From positions 49,906 through 113,905 of the forward strand of contig NZ_MRCC01000018.1 in NCBI RefSeq assembly GCF_001904655.1: DNA of 64,000 nt, in the 5' to 3' direction. This document shows positions 8,876-17,723 of the stretch, in pieces (position 1 is the first letter of the stretch; each line of letters starts with the position of its first letter). This stretch comes from Chroogloeocystis siderophila 5.2 s.c.1 (lineage in GTDB: Bacteria; Cyanobacteriota; Cyanobacteriia; Cyanobacteriales; Chroococcidiopsidaceae). The translations under genes and the position numbers were made by a program. The notes under the pieces were generated by a model. That model had not been told where the DNA came from. It worked only from the letters and a program-made list of their open reading frames with translations, and did no database searches.

Positions 8876-10105
8876 ATGACTTTTTATCAAGCTGATTTAG
8901 TGACAGACACTGCGATTTCTGTAGCTGGATTAACCGCGTATATTCAGGCGCTGTTAGAAGAAGATCCCCAGTTACGCCAGGTTTGGGTTATTGGCGAAGT
9001 TTCCAGTGCTAATGACCACCCGAAAGGGCTATTTTTTACGCTGCAAGATATTGAAGGCAAAGCCGCGATTAACTGTGTAGTGTGGCACAGTCAAATCGAT
9101 AAACTCGCACAGATACCGCAACGCGGAGAACAGCTAATTGTTTTGGGAAGTTTGCGGCTGTATCCGCAACGAGGACAGTATCAGTTAACGGTGTGGCAAG
9201 CCTTACCCGCAGGCGATGGTCTACAAGCATTGCGTTATCGCCAGCTACGCAACCGTTTAGAAGCCGAAGGGCTATTTGCCGTTGAACGCAAGCGATCGCT
9301 TCCAACTCATCCGCAGACAATTGCGGTTGTCACCTCTAGTGCGGGTGCTGCGTGGGGTGATATTCAAAAAACACTTCGCAGTCGTTATCCAGGGTTGCGC
9401 GTCTTGTTTTCCCCAGCTTTAGTGCAAGGCGAACAAGCACCAGAATCAATCGCGAGGGCGATCGCACGGGTAGAAGCAGATGGTAGAGCAGAAGTCTTAA
9501 TTTTGGCGCGGGGTGGTGGTGCGGTTGAGGAATTAGCTTGCTTTAATGATGAACGCGTCGTCAGAGCGATCGCCCAATGTTCGATTCCAGTCATTACAGG
9601 TATTGGTCATCAACGTGACGAATCTTTAGCTGACTTAGTTGCGGATGTTTCCGTTCATACTCCCACCGCAGCCGCTGAACGCGTTATCCCTGAATTGCGA
9701 AAGCTTTATCTAGAACATCAGCAAAGAGTTGTGGCTTTACGTTCCGCTATGTTTCAGGAACTAGCAACTCTAGAAAATCAGCTACAGGAATTTAAAATTC
9801 GTTTACAGCGTTTGCGCTTGGATCAAAAAATTCTCCAACAAATGCAGTTACTCACATCGAAGCGTCAACAGCTTATTGCTCGAACAAAGCAGCAATTACA
9901 GCAAGCAACTCTTTGCTGCCAATTTTTAGAGCAGAAGTTAGCTACGCTTGATCCTAGGGCAGTACTAAAGCGGGGATATGCCGTAGTGAGACACGAGCAA
10001 GACGTGATCGCGCGTAAGGCTCGCGACTTAGCAGTAGGGCAGAAACTATCCATTCAGTTAAGTGAAGGACAAGTTAAAGTCGAAGTAAAAGAAATCATCG
10101 ATTAA
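8876..10105 (+). CDS. xseA: Exodeoxyribonuclease VII large subunit
   Basis: 409 residues. Catalytic subunit of ExoVII, which degrades single-stranded DNA from both ends to oligonucleotides. It has the N-terminal OB-fold ([21 protein letters not shown]), the catalytic core ([51 protein letters not shown]) and a long C-terminal coiled-coil rich in Gln and Leu (about residues 280-370). It precedes xseB by only 4 bases, so the two are surely co-transcribed. Confidence 0.98.
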   Translation: MTFYQADLVTDTAISVAGLTAYIQALLEEDPQLRQVWVIGEVSSANDHPKGLFFTLQDIEGKAAINCVVWHSQIDKLAQIPQRGEQLIVLGSLRLYPQRGQYQLTVWQALPAGDGLQALRYRQLRNRLEAEGLFAVERKRSLPTHPQTIAVVTSSAGAAWGDIQKTLRSRYPGLRVLFSPALVQGEQAPESIARAIARVEADGRAEVLILARGGGAVEELACFNDERVVRAIAQCSIPVITGIGHQRDESLADLVADVSVHTPTAAAERVIPELRKLYLEHQQRVVALRSAMFQELATLENQLQEFKIRLQRLRLDQKILQQMQLLTSKRQQLIARTKQQLQQATLCCQFLEQKLATLDPRAVLKRGYAVVRHEQDVIARKARDLAVGQKLSIQLSEGQVKVEVKEIID

Positions 10106-10109
10106 TTTT

Positions 10110-10364
10110 ATGGCTAGACGTCGTAAGGGTGCTAATTCCGAACCAGTAGATGCAACACTCAAACCCGATTGGAATTATGAAGCTAAGGTTGCTGAAGTCG
10201 AAAGAATTATTGCTCAAATTGAAGGTGGCGAGTTGGAATTAGAAGAAGTATTCGAGCAATTTACGGCAGCCTTTGAATATTTACGTCAATGCGAAACTTT
10301 TCTCCAACAGCGACAGCAGCAAGTCGATTTATTAATCGAAACGTTAATTGATGAACCCGTGTAG
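10110..10364 (+). CDS. xseB: Exodeoxyribonuclease VII small subunit
   Basis: 84 residues. Accessory subunit that binds the XseA coiled coil. The core [20 protein letters not shown] followed by [19 protein letters not shown] is the family signature. ATG at 10110 lies 4 bases after the xseA stop. The N terminus is slightly longer than usual and basic ([12 protein letters not shown]). Confidence 0.96.
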   Translation: MARRRKGANSEPVDATLKPDWNYEAKVAEVERIIAQIEGGELELEEVFEQFTAAFEYLRQCETFLQQRQQQVDLLIETLIDEPV

Positions 10365-10378
10365 AAAAGCAGAGGTGC

Positions 10379-10413
10379 CAGTTGCGTGCGGAGGTGTCCT
10401 GCGTTGAGCAAAC
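10379..10413. repeat. 35-bp dispersed repeat, copy 1
   Basis: The 35 bases starting CAGTTGCGTGCGGAGGTGTC recur at 63854-63888 with one mismatch. Here the block lies just after xseB. Confidence 0.8.
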
Positions 10414-10486
10414 TGGCGTGGGCAGAGGAGCGAATGCATTCAAAACATCGCGTACTAGTCACTAGCCACTCTTCCCTCGCCTCTCC

Positions 10487-11683
10487 TTAAGCAATGCTGC
10501 CACGTTTGCGGGCTTCCTTGTAGGAAATTCCGACATTACGCAAACCAGCTTTAATCATTTGTTGTTCGAGTAAGGCAAAGAAACGCGCGCGATCGCCGCC
10601 ACGAACGACAGCTTGATTATGTGCTTCTGCAAGCGCAACGGGATAGCCGTAACCTTTTTGTACCTGTGCCAACATTAAGCTGAGCGATTGAGCGAGTAGT
10701 GCTGGGTTTTCTGCTACCCAAGCGGGGACTTCAACTCTGGCAATTTCTGTCCCCACATGAACGTAGCAAAAATAAACGGTATGGCAACCGTATAAATCAA
10801 GAATGCGGTGCGAACTACGCCATAAAGTACTGCGTTGTCCTGGCTTGAGGGAAAATGTCCACAGTGCAATATCGCGTAAAGGATCGAGCATCTGACACGG
10901 CGCTTTTTCGACAACCAAATTCGGGCAGTAGGTTACGCAATCAGGATTTTCGTGCGGACACGCTTGTAAGCGCAAGAAGTTAATTGCTTCTCCGCTACGC
11001 GATGCACTCAAGTAGCCCATGATCGGAATACCTGCCTCTTTTAGCTGATCCCAAGCATCTAGAATCGGTGGCAAAATGCGCTCGCGTGCTTCTAAGGGTA
11101 ATTGCTCTAAAAACCAATAAATCAGTGAACCATCCACCATTGCTAAGAGTGGCACTGAAGATGATAATTCTCTATCCCTCATCCCTGTAAGTGCTAGTTC
11201 TGCCAAAATTGTTGCTTCTGAAGCAGTGCGGCAATATCCCATCCATTCTTCGGTACGAATTCCCCACTGACGCGAGATGTATAAGTCTTCAGCGCGATAA
11301 AACACTTCGGGTAAGCTATCTAGCAATGGTTGGCGATTTTGCCCATAGTGCAAGACAACACGCCCAATGTTGAGGAGGTAGCAGTAAGCAATTTCGTGCT
11401 GATTTGGGGCAATTTGCGAGCCATCCGTCGCAATCACAGTGTGAACTGCTGGGGGAATGGGAATATCGACGGCAGTATCAAGAGGTTCAACGGGTGTGGC
11501 GATGCTGAACAGAATGCGATCGCGCCATTTTTGTTGTTTGTTTACTAATTCAGCTTGTTGCGTACACGCATCCGCAAATAACTCTTGAGCTAATTCTACG
11601 CGCTGACGACTAGCAGCCGCCTCTAGAGAGAGATGCTGGCTAATGCCTTGCATCGCTTTTGCAAGTTTTGTTAAATCGAGCAT
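10487..11683 (-). CDS. NurA-domain nuclease
   Basis: 398 residues. The NurA fold is shown by the acidic metal-binding motif VIATDGSQIAPNQHE near residue 90 and a second one, LLAMVDGSLIYWFL, with the final block YGYPVALAEAHNQAVVRGGD. In archaea NurA works with HerA and Rad50-Mre11 in end resection. Cyanobacterial members are uncharacterised and no herA is nearby. The N-terminal helix (residues 1-70) is Gln/Ala rich and may be coiled coil. Whether it is an active nuclease is inferred from the conserved Asp residues. Confidence 0.88.
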   Translation of the reverse strand: MLDLTKLAKAMQGISQHLSLEAAASRQRVELAQELFADACTQQAELVNKQQKWRDRILFSIATPVEPLDTAVDIPIPPAVHTVIATDGSQIAPNQHEIAYCYLLNIGRVVLHYGQNRQPLLDSLPEVFYRAEDLYISRQWGIRTEEWMGYCRTASEATILAELALTGMRDRELSSSVPLLAMVDGSLIYWFLEQLPLEARERILPPILDAWDQLKEAGIPIMGYLSASRSGEAINFLRLQACPHENPDCVTYCPNLVVEKAPCQMLDPLRDIALWTFSLKPGQRSTLWRSSHRILDLYGCHTVYFCYVHVGTEIARVEVPAWVAENPALLAQSLSLMLAQVQKGYGYPVALAEAHNQAVVRGGDRARFFALLEQQMIKAGLRNVGISYKEARKRGSIA

Positions 11684-11775
11684 AGTTAGCTATTGGCTTT
11701 TAGCTATTAGCTCCAGCTTATATCGTTTTACTTGTGGTTGATACGAATCGGCAACAGAGGTGCTATCTTGACGGT

Positions 11776-12570
11776 TTAACCCCAAGTTGAAAAATCATCA
11801 GCAAACTGGGCAAGTGACAATAGCTGAATGCGATCGTGATTTTGGGCAGCTTGTCGTTCATCTTTGGTGTTATAGCCCCAATCAGCTAAATATAGTTTTA
11901 CCGTGTCTAGATTTGCTTGCTGGGCAACAAGTTCTAGCGTTTTAATCCGATCTTCGACAAACCACAAGCTAGCAGGTAAGGTTTTTGCTGCCGCAATTAA
12001 CTCGTGTAGAATTTCATGCTTAGGGCGCTTGTTTTCTTTCCCGAATACCGATTTTTCTGGTAGTTGAATTCCTTGCTGCGCAAGTAGTTGCTGCACAAAT
12101 CGCCCTTCTTTAGTTGTCACGATAAAAACTTGAGTTGGGCTATTTATCAAGGAGTTGAGTTTTTCGATAACACCAGGATAAAAGCTATGCAAATTCAACC
12201 AACTTGCTAAATCATCGCGAATCCATTGATCGCGAAACGAATCGAGTTTGTGAGCAATTGTGGCAGATTGAAGACGAGTTTCTTGTAAGATAACGTGTGC
12301 GATCGCATGCCACTCTTGCAAAATCTTGTCTTCCGTAACTCCTGATAACAAAGCGGCGATGAGTAATGGCATTTCCCAGCCAGTTTCAATGACTGGGCGC
12401 AACCGATAAAACTTTTCGGCTAAATCTTGTGGTGGTGCTTTGTCTGCTTGTGACCAAATATCACGGTAAGTCTGCCAAGCTGTCTCAAAATATTCTTTTA
12501 ACCCATTGCAAATAACGCCATCAAAGTCAAGTGCAAGAATCGTTGGTTGATTTGCGATCGTGCCTTTCAT
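11776..12570 (-). CDS. HAD-superfamily hydrolase
   Basis: 264 residues. HAD motif I ALDFDGVICNG (nucleophile Asp) is at the N terminus, motif II VFIVTTKEGRF is in the middle, and a motif IV-like acidic loop WFVEDRIKTLE is near residue 210. The large helical cap between motifs I and II points to a C1-type phosphatase, such as a phosphoglycolate-phosphatase-like enzyme. The substrate cannot be told. It is a monocistronic gene co-oriented with nurA, 92 bp apart. Confidence 0.88.
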   Translation of the reverse strand: MKGTIANQPTILALDFDGVICNGLKEYFETAWQTYRDIWSQADKAPPQDLAEKFYRLRPVIETGWEMPLLIAALLSGVTEDKILQEWHAIAHVILQETRLQSATIAHKLDSFRDQWIRDDLASWLNLHSFYPGVIEKLNSLINSPTQVFIVTTKEGRFVQQLLAQQGIQLPEKSVFGKENKRPKHEILHELIAAAKTLPASLWFVEDRIKTLELVAQQANLDTVKLYLADWGYNTKDERQAAQNHDRIQLLSLAQFADDFSTWG

Positions 12571-12731
12571 GCAATCTTTTCGTTCAATACGGTTTACTAC
12601 ACCATTAAGATTGCTTTAGCGGCATTTTTCAAGTTGATTTGTTTAATTAGTAAACGTCAGTTATAACGAAACGTTCAATTTCCACTTACCACACTGTAGA
12701 AGCTTTAAAGTTATTTACTATTTTCATCAAA

Positions 12732-12803
12732 CTGGGGCGCTAGGATTCGAACCTAGGAATGGCGGGACCAAAACCCGCTGCCTTACCGCTTGGCTACGCC
12801 CCA
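12732..12803 (-). tRNA. tRNA-Gln (TTG)
   Basis: Minus-strand cloverleaf of 72 nt. The acceptor stem TGGGGCG pairs with CGCCCCA, with discriminator G. The anticodon arm GCGGG-TTTTGGT-CCCGC has anticodon TTG. The T-arm is CCTAGGTTCGAATCCTAG. CCA is not encoded. It stands alone between the HAD gene and the Ycf45-type gene. Confidence 0.96.
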
Positions 12804-12863
12804 ATGACTCAACCTTAACTATATTAGCAGCAAATCCTGGAAAAGTGTCAAGTCTTTTTCAAA

Positions 12864-12898
12864 GGGGTGAGGGGCGAGGAGTGAGTGACTAGTAGGAG
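12864..12898. repeat. Heptamer repeat (STRR-like)
   Basis: Five degenerate 7-mers such as GGGGTGA, GGGGCGA and GGAGTGA, between tRNA-Gln and the Ycf45-type gene. Confidence 0.6.
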
Positions 12899-12954
12899 TG
12901 TGGGAGTGTAGGTAATAGAGTTCTGTGTTTTGGAAAGCGAAGAAAGGTGCCGGA

Positions 12955-13020
12955 GGCATTTATTAAAAGAAATTTGAACTTTGAGTTTTCTTAACTCAAC
13001 ACTCAACATTCATAACTCTC
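12955..13020. repeat. AT-rich dispersed repeat, copy 2
   Basis: GGCATTTATTAAAA is followed by AATTTGAACTTTGAG and a tail of 'actcaacactcaacattcataactct' type. It resembles 6316-6356 and 46540-46580. Short pyrimidine heptamers follow up to 13062. Confidence 0.5.
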
Positions 13021-13064
13021 TTAGTCTACCTGCCTACCCGCTTACCCTCCGACCCCTTCGTCAG

Positions 13065-14813
13065 TCAAGCTGGATAAATCCGCAAGCGACGATTGGGTTC
13101 TTCACCAAAGCTATTGGATTTTAAGCGATAGTGTTCGACAAGTTCGTGTTGCATCTTGCGGACTTTGGGCGATCGCGGTAATAACTCGACAGGTTGTCCT
13201 TTCGGAATGACGATTTGCTCGACCGCAAGCCGCGCTTCTTCTAAGGCATCGATTTCATCTTCGCTTCCGCCTTGAGTAAATAAACTCAGTTCGCGTTCAT
13301 CAGTTGTCAGTGGTTCGTCCATATCCAACATCCGGCGCAGCGTCCGCGTAATTTGGGGAATGGTGCTGGCTTTAATCATGTGGATGGGAACTTGACGCAC
13401 TTTTGCGATGTGACGCAGCTTTGAGTGATTTTTGACGTGCGATCGCAGCGCCAAGATAGCGTCAGCACTATCGATGTCTTTTGTCAAGACGACAGGTAAG
13501 TTTAATACCTGAATCACTTGTTCTAGCTGGTGACGACTGACGCCATAGGGATAGATGTGTAAGGGTAAATCTTCCCCATTTGGTCCAGCAGTTTGCGCAC
13601 CATAGCCGAAGCGATCAGGCGGAGCGAGCGATTGGTCAAGTAGCTGCTCAAATTCACTCACTCCTGATATGTCTTGCTCTTTAGCGTGACGCGGCAGTGG
13701 TAACATTTGTCCTGATGCCCGCCAGCCATTTGACTGCATTGTCGGTGGTTGTGAGGTATTCAACGAAGCAGTTCTGATGTCTTGCTTCTCGTCGGTAATT
13801 CCTCGAATTGTTACCGGTTGCTGACGAGTTACCGTGACTTTACCCGCGTCGTCTACAGTGCGCACTTGGGGGCTTGGTTGATGTCCGCGTAGAAGACTGT
13901 CTACGGTATCAGCTACGCTTTCGTGAACAACCCAGCGTTGGCGTTCGAGCATTTCTACCGCGATTTCAAAAGTCGGTGGCGCTTTACGTTCTAGAACAGT
14001 TTTTTGGCTGCGTCGCCGTCGGGCTTCGTCATCACCTAATGTAACAGCTTGAATTCCTCCTACTAGGTCGGATAGCGTCGGGTTTTTGATCAAGTTTTCA
14101 ATTTGATTACCGTGCGCTGTTCCCACTAACTGTACGCCGCGTTCGGCGATCGTCCGCGCTGCCATTGCTTCGAGTTCGGTGCCAATTTCATCAATGACAA
14201 TAACTTCGGGCATATGGTTTTCCACCGCCTCGATCATCACTTGATGTTGCAGTTCAGGACGTGCGACTTGCATCCGACGGGCGCGACCTATAGCTGGATG
14301 GGCAACGTCTCCATCGCCAGCAATTTCATTCGAGGTGTCAATAATCACAACTCGTTTATTAAGTTCATCCGCTAGAACCCGCGCAATTTCGCGTAAAGCT
14401 GTGGTTTTACCAACTCCTGGACGACCGAGCATCAAAATTGATCTGCCCGTTTCTACCAAGTCGCGGATCATGCCGATTGTGCCGTAGACCGCGCGACCAA
14501 CACGACAGGTTAAGCCGATAATTTTTCCTGTGCGGTTACGGATAGCACTAATGCGGTGTAATGTTTTTTCAATTCCGGCGCGGTTGTCTCCTCCGAATTC
14601 TCCGACACGCTGGATACACTCGTTAAGTTGTTCCTGCGAAATCGGGGTATCGGAAAGGTACTCAGCTTGGTTTGGAAAGCGGGCTTCGGGAAGACGTCCC
14701 AAATCCATCACCACTTCCACCAAACTATCCCTTAAAGGGTGATACTCTAAAGCTTGTCGAATCTCTAACGGCAAAATATCTAACAATTTTTGCAGATCGT
14801 CTGTATTGGGCAT
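13065..14813 (-). CDS. Ycf45-type AAA ATPase with C-terminal R3H domain
   Basis: 582 residues. The N-terminal half is a SpoIIIAA/Ycf45-like P-loop ATPase, with Walker A GRPGVGKT at residues 130-137, Walker B EVIVIDEIGTE near 203-213, and the sensor-like stretch LVGTAHGNQIENLIKNPTL. A low-complexity linker (about 330-390) leads to a C-terminal domain ending in an R3H-like single-strand nucleic-acid binding segment (HELVEHYRLKSNSFGEEPN). Ycf45 occurs in cyanobacteria and red-algal plastids; its role is unknown. Length and domain order are as expected for cyanobacteria. Confidence 0.92.
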   Translation of the reverse strand: MPNTDDLQKLLDILPLEIRQALEYHPLRDSLVEVVMDLGRLPEARFPNQAEYLSDTPISQEQLNECIQRVGEFGGDNRAGIEKTLHRISAIRNRTGKIIGLTCRVGRAVYGTIGMIRDLVETGRSILMLGRPGVGKTTALREIARVLADELNKRVVIIDTSNEIAGDGDVAHPAIGRARRMQVARPELQHQVMIEAVENHMPEVIVIDEIGTELEAMAARTIAERGVQLVGTAHGNQIENLIKNPTLSDLVGGIQAVTLGDDEARRRRSQKTVLERKAPPTFEIAVEMLERQRWVVHESVADTVDSLLRGHQPSPQVRTVDDAGKVTVTRQQPVTIRGITDEKQDIRTASLNTSQPPTMQSNGWRASGQMLPLPRHAKEQDISGVSEFEQLLDQSLAPPDRFGYGAQTAGPNGEDLPLHIYPYGVSRHQLEQVIQVLNLPVVLTKDIDSADAILALRSHVKNHSKLRHIAKVRQVPIHMIKASTIPQITRTLRRMLDMDEPLTTDERELSLFTQGGSEDEIDALEEARLAVEQIVIPKGQPVELLPRSPKVRKMQHELVEHYRLKSNSFGEEPNRRLRIYPA

Positions 14814-14874
14814 TCTTCGTAAGGTGGCGTTATCAACAAGAGAGCAAGAGCGCGAGCGTATGATTTCAGCATTT

Positions 14875-16035
14875 TTACACTGACTTTAGCTGAGAAACCA
14901 AAGAATTTGCTAGCTTAACAGCCTGCCAAAGTAATTCTCGGTTATCTTCTAAACGAAGCGATGGCACCACAGTAGATTGATTCATAGGCTTTTGTTCTAG
15001 TTGCTCTAAAATAGGTGAAAGTAAAACGCGAGCGTAACTACCGTAAGCAATACCAGAAATATGCAAATGGTTAGTGGCTAGTGAATGGTAGTTAGGTTTT
15101 AGGGAAATATTGTTGTTGTCCTTCCCTGACCTCTGACCTCTGACTCCTGACCCTTTGATAAGTCCGATCTCTTTCAACTTCGCAACGGTGTAATCATTCG
15201 TTCCTCCAGCTAACTGTACGTATCCTGGTAATCCGGCTGCGAGTACCTTTTGCCCTAACTTGATTGCAGCCAATGTGGTGCCATCACCGATATCACCGCT
15301 CATTGGTCGTCCGTCGGTTTGCCAAATCAACGGACAAGGTAGCGGTGCAATGATGTTGTACAAGTTCCACAAATATTCAATCATGCCGTCTCCGTCAGGA
15401 CAGCTAATTGCTATTAACTTTAACCTGTTAAGCCACGGTTTGATTGCTTGCCATAGTCGTTTAAATTCAGTGATTCGTCCTATTTGCGTGTGAATTTCAA
15501 GTGCATCAACTCTGGATAAAGCTAACGGGGCGATCGCACCTGGTGTAGAAACATAGGCGCGCGTGTAAATTAGATCGCTAGGACATATAGGCAAACAACG
15601 ACCGCAGCCATAACACAGATCCTGTACCACGCCAGAAAAGGTGTTGCGATCGCGGTCAAACACAATGGCTTGCGCGGGGCAAATTTTCTCACACGGTCGA
15701 GGACACGCTACTGGACACACCTCTGGATTAAATTCTGCTTTACGAAAATGTGGGTCTTCTCCATCATTTAAGCTCACCATTAACCACGGGCGACTTTGGT
15801 AAGCAAAACCTCGCTGCTGAGCATCACTAGCTAGCGAGTCCGCAACTGCTAGTGCTTCTTGCGCTGCTGCAATGACGGCAGGATCGGCTGCCACGTCAAT
15901 ACAGTCAACGCCAGCTAACGTGTAAGCTAATGTTAAATTTCTAACCGCAGGTAGATGTTGAAAGCTAGCTCCGCAGATCAACTTAAACCAGTGACCTTTA
16001 TTCAAGGAGCATAAAGGTTTGTACAAGTCAGTCAC
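14875..16035 (-). CDS. ldpA: LdpA, iron-sulfur circadian input protein
   Basis: 386 residues, GTG start. LdpA carries redox/light information to the cyanobacterial circadian clock. Cys clusters CPVACPRPCEKIC (107-119) and CYGCGRCLPIC (141-151) can bind two 4Fe-4S clusters. The rest matches the family (LAGVDCIDVAADPAVI, WQTDGRPMSGDIGDGTT, GIAYGSYARVLLSPI). Between about residues 295 and 323 there is a basic, low-complexity insertion, beginning GSGVRGQRSGKDNN, that is encoded by heptamer repeat DNA (15065-15155) and is not typical of the family. The reading frame stays open through it, so the protein is probably still made. The spacer to the Ycf45-type gene is 61 bp, so they may share a transcript. 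Confidence 0.94.
   Translation of the reverse strand: MTDLYKPLCSLNKGHWFKLICGASFQHLPAVRNLTLAYTLAGVDCIDVAADPAVIAAAQEALAVADSLASDAQQRGFAYQSRPWLMVSLNDGEDPHFRKAEFNPEVCPVACPRPCEKICPAQAIVFDRDRNTFSGVVQDLCYGCGRCLPICPSDLIYTRAYVSTPGAIAPLALSRVDALEIHTQIGRITEFKRLWQAIKPWLNRLKLIAISCPDGDGMIEYLWNLYNIIAPLPCPLIWQTDGRPMSGDIGDGTTLAAIKLGQKVLAAGLPGYVQLAGGTNDYTVAKLKEIGLIKGSGVRGQRSGKDNNNISLKPNYHSLATNHLHISGIAYGSYARVLLSPILEQLEQKPMNQSTVVPSLRLEDNRELLWQAVKLANSLVSQLKSV
15065..15155. repeat. Heptamer repeat lying inside the ldpA reading frame
   Basis: Four consecutive 7-mers (CCCTGAC, CTCTGAC, CTCTGAC, TCCTGAC at 15124-15151), preceded by GTTAGTG/GCTAGTG-type units, look just like the intergenic repeats at 46598-46625 and 50934-50954. 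Here they are translated as part of LdpA. Confidence 0.75.
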
Positions 16036-16208
16036 ACTTCTATGCTAATGTGTGACGTCAAAAATAGCAGCTTGCGAATCAAATTTAATAAAAAACTTTT
16101 GACAGATGGCTATTTAAGGCAGGTAAAATGCCTATCTCACTATTCATGTGCTAAAAAAGTTGAACGCGATTGTTCTTCACGATTTTTTGTTCAATTTTGT
16201 CATTACAC

Positions 16209-16230
16209 TATAAAAGAGTACATTTGTACT
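16209..16230 (+). promoter_or_regulatory. Candidate LexA (SOS) box at the ssb promoter
   Basis: AGTACATTTGTACT at 16217-16230 fits the cyanobacterial LexA consensus RGTACNNNDGTWCB exactly. It lies directly after a -10-like TATAAA (16209-16214) and 10 bases before the ssb ATG, a position suited to repression. Regulation by LexA is inferred. Confidence 0.6.
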
Positions 16231-16240
16231 GGAAAAAGCC

Positions 16241-16600
16241 ATGAGTCTGAATGTTGTAACCTTAGTAGGTCGTGTTGGTAGCGAACCAGATATTAAGTAT
16301 TTTGAATCTGGAAGCGTCAAGTGTCGGTTAACGTTGGCGGTAAAACGGCAGTCACGTAATAGCGATGAACCTGATTGGTTTACGCTGGAATTATGGGGGA
16401 AAACCGCAGAGGTCGCGGGTAATTATGTCCACAAAGGCAGTTTAATTGGCGTTAAAGGCGCTTTAAAGTTTGACACCTGGAGTGATCGCAACACAGGCGC
16501 AACGCGTACATCACCGATTATTCTTGTGGACAAACTAGACCTTTTAGGTTCTAAACAAGATAGCAACGCTAATTTTTCTAGCGGTGACGACAACTTTTAG
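16241..16600 (+). CDS. ssb: Single-stranded DNA-binding protein
   Basis: 119 residues. An OB-fold SSB that coats ssDNA in replication and repair. Visible signatures are NVVTLVGRVGSEPDIKYF, WFTLELWGKTAEVAGNYV and KGSLIGVKGALKFDTW. The C terminus ends SSGDDNF, a short acidic tail with terminal Phe in place of the classic DDDIPF. Cyanobacterial SSBs of this length are common. A LexA-box match overlaps its promoter. It is divergent from ldpA. Confidence 0.96.
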   Translation: MSLNVVTLVGRVGSEPDIKYFESGSVKCRLTLAVKRQSRNSDEPDWFTLELWGKTAEVAGNYVHKGSLIGVKGALKFDTWSDRNTGATRTSPIILVDKLDLLGSKQDSNANFSSGDDNF

Positions 16601-16655
16601 GGGTCAGAATAGAGTTGAAAGAGAAATTGCGACTAAGACTAATCACTAACTACTT

Positions 16656-16683
16656 ATCACTCGCTCCTCGCTCCTCGCCCCTC
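16656..16683. repeat. Heptamer repeat (STRR-like)
   Basis: ATCACTC, GCTCCTC, GCTCCTC, GCCCCTC in series, between the convergent ssb and SIMPL genes. Confidence 0.7.
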
Positions 16684-16686
16684 CTT

Positions 16687-17457
16687 TCAGTACCGAATTT
16701 GCAACGTTACCGTTGCTTCAACTTGCTGTTCGCCACCGACGATAGGAGTAGCTGCAACACTATCAGCCATAGCAGCTTGACGCGCTAAAGGAATAGGCGG
16801 TGGCGGGGTCGTACCAGCATTATTAATTTGAATGCTGACGACTTCACTAGGGGAGAGATTCAAGACGCTTAATACGGTATTCGCTTGTTGTTGCGCATCT
16901 TGTGTCGCTTCGCGTAAAGCTTGCTGTTGAGCTTGGGCGATCGCGCTATCTGTCGCAATAAAACTCACACTATCAATGCGGGTTGCGCCTGCTTTTACCG
17001 CTTCATCTAATAAATTTCCCGTTCTTTCCGTCGCCATCCGAAAACTGACAATATTTGTTGCTGAATATCCTGTTAATCGCTGTGTATTATCAGTGTAGCT
17101 ATAAATTGGGTTAAGAGTAATACCAGTAGTTTCGAGTTTTTCTACATTACGTGACTTGAGCAAAGCAACAACATCTGATGAGCGTCGGGCGGCTTCTTGT
17201 TGAACTTCAGCCGCAGTTTTCCCCTGTACTTCAACACCTAAGCGCACTTGCGACAACGTAGTAGGAATTGATTCCATCCCACGACCGCTTACAGTAATAG
17301 TACGCATAGCAATTGAAACTTGCGGTTGTTGTGACATAACAGGAGGGGTGAATGCTAAACATAATACACTAGTAGTTACAAATATTCCGCGTAACGGATT
17401 CATCAAATTGGAGAAATATTTATGTTGGCGACTTTCAGCTACAGAAGAGACATTCAT
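16687..17457 (-). CDS. SIMPL (DUF541) domain exported protein
   Basis: About 256 residues from the ATG at 17457, which has GTGAGGAC 10 bases upstream; a GTG at 17475 is in frame. A signal peptide is visible (IFVTTSVLCLAFTPPVMSQ), preceded by a somewhat long N-region. The mature part fits the SIMPL/DUF541 family: TITVSGRGMESIPTTLSQV, VVALLKSRNVEKLETTGI, ATNIVSFRM, ending VEATVTLQIRY. Bacterial members are periplasmic or surface proteins of loosely defined role, linked in some species to oxidative stress. It is monocistronic here. Confidence 0.9.
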   Translation of the reverse strand: MNVSSVAESRQHKYFSNLMNPLRGIFVTTSVLCLAFTPPVMSQQPQVSIAMRTITVSGRGMESIPTTLSQVRLGVEVQGKTAAEVQQEAARRSSDVVALLKSRNVEKLETTGITLNPIYSYTDNTQRLTGYSATNIVSFRMATERTGNLLDEAVKAGATRIDSVSFIATDSAIAQAQQQALREATQDAQQQANTVLSVLNLSPSEVVSIQINNAGTTPPPPIPLARQAAMADSVAATPIVGGEQQVEATVTLQIRY

Positions 17458-17679
17458 TGATTTTGCTGTCCTCACACTTAGAGGCTAATTGAATTTTGAC
17501 GTCATGCATGACGTGCTATCTAATCTGGCATTAAACAAAAACAATGTTGCAATTGTTACAGTTTTTGTAACTTAAAATTAGTTAAAAATCAGGAACTGAG
17601 CAATTTTATTTTAATAGTAGGTATAAAGAAAACCTATTTACATCATCATCGTTACCCACTCCTAATTTAGTTAGCAAAC

Positions 17680-17710
17680 TTGTACAGTAAAAAGAATGAT
17701 TTTTGTACAG
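17680..17710 (+). promoter_or_regulatory. Direct repeat TTGTACAG upstream of the antiporter gene
   Basis: Two identical 8-mers TTGTACAG at 17680-17687 and 17703-17710 are spaced 23 bp start to start, about two helical turns, ending 13 bases before the ATG at 17724. This could be a paired regulator site. It does not fit the LexA consensus. Confidence 0.35.
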
Positions 17711-17723
17711 ACATGGAAGGTAA

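Noticed and set aside
16042..16281. 79-codon plus frame before ssb
   Set aside because: It covers the ssb promoter and LexA-like box and overlaps the ssb start in another frame.
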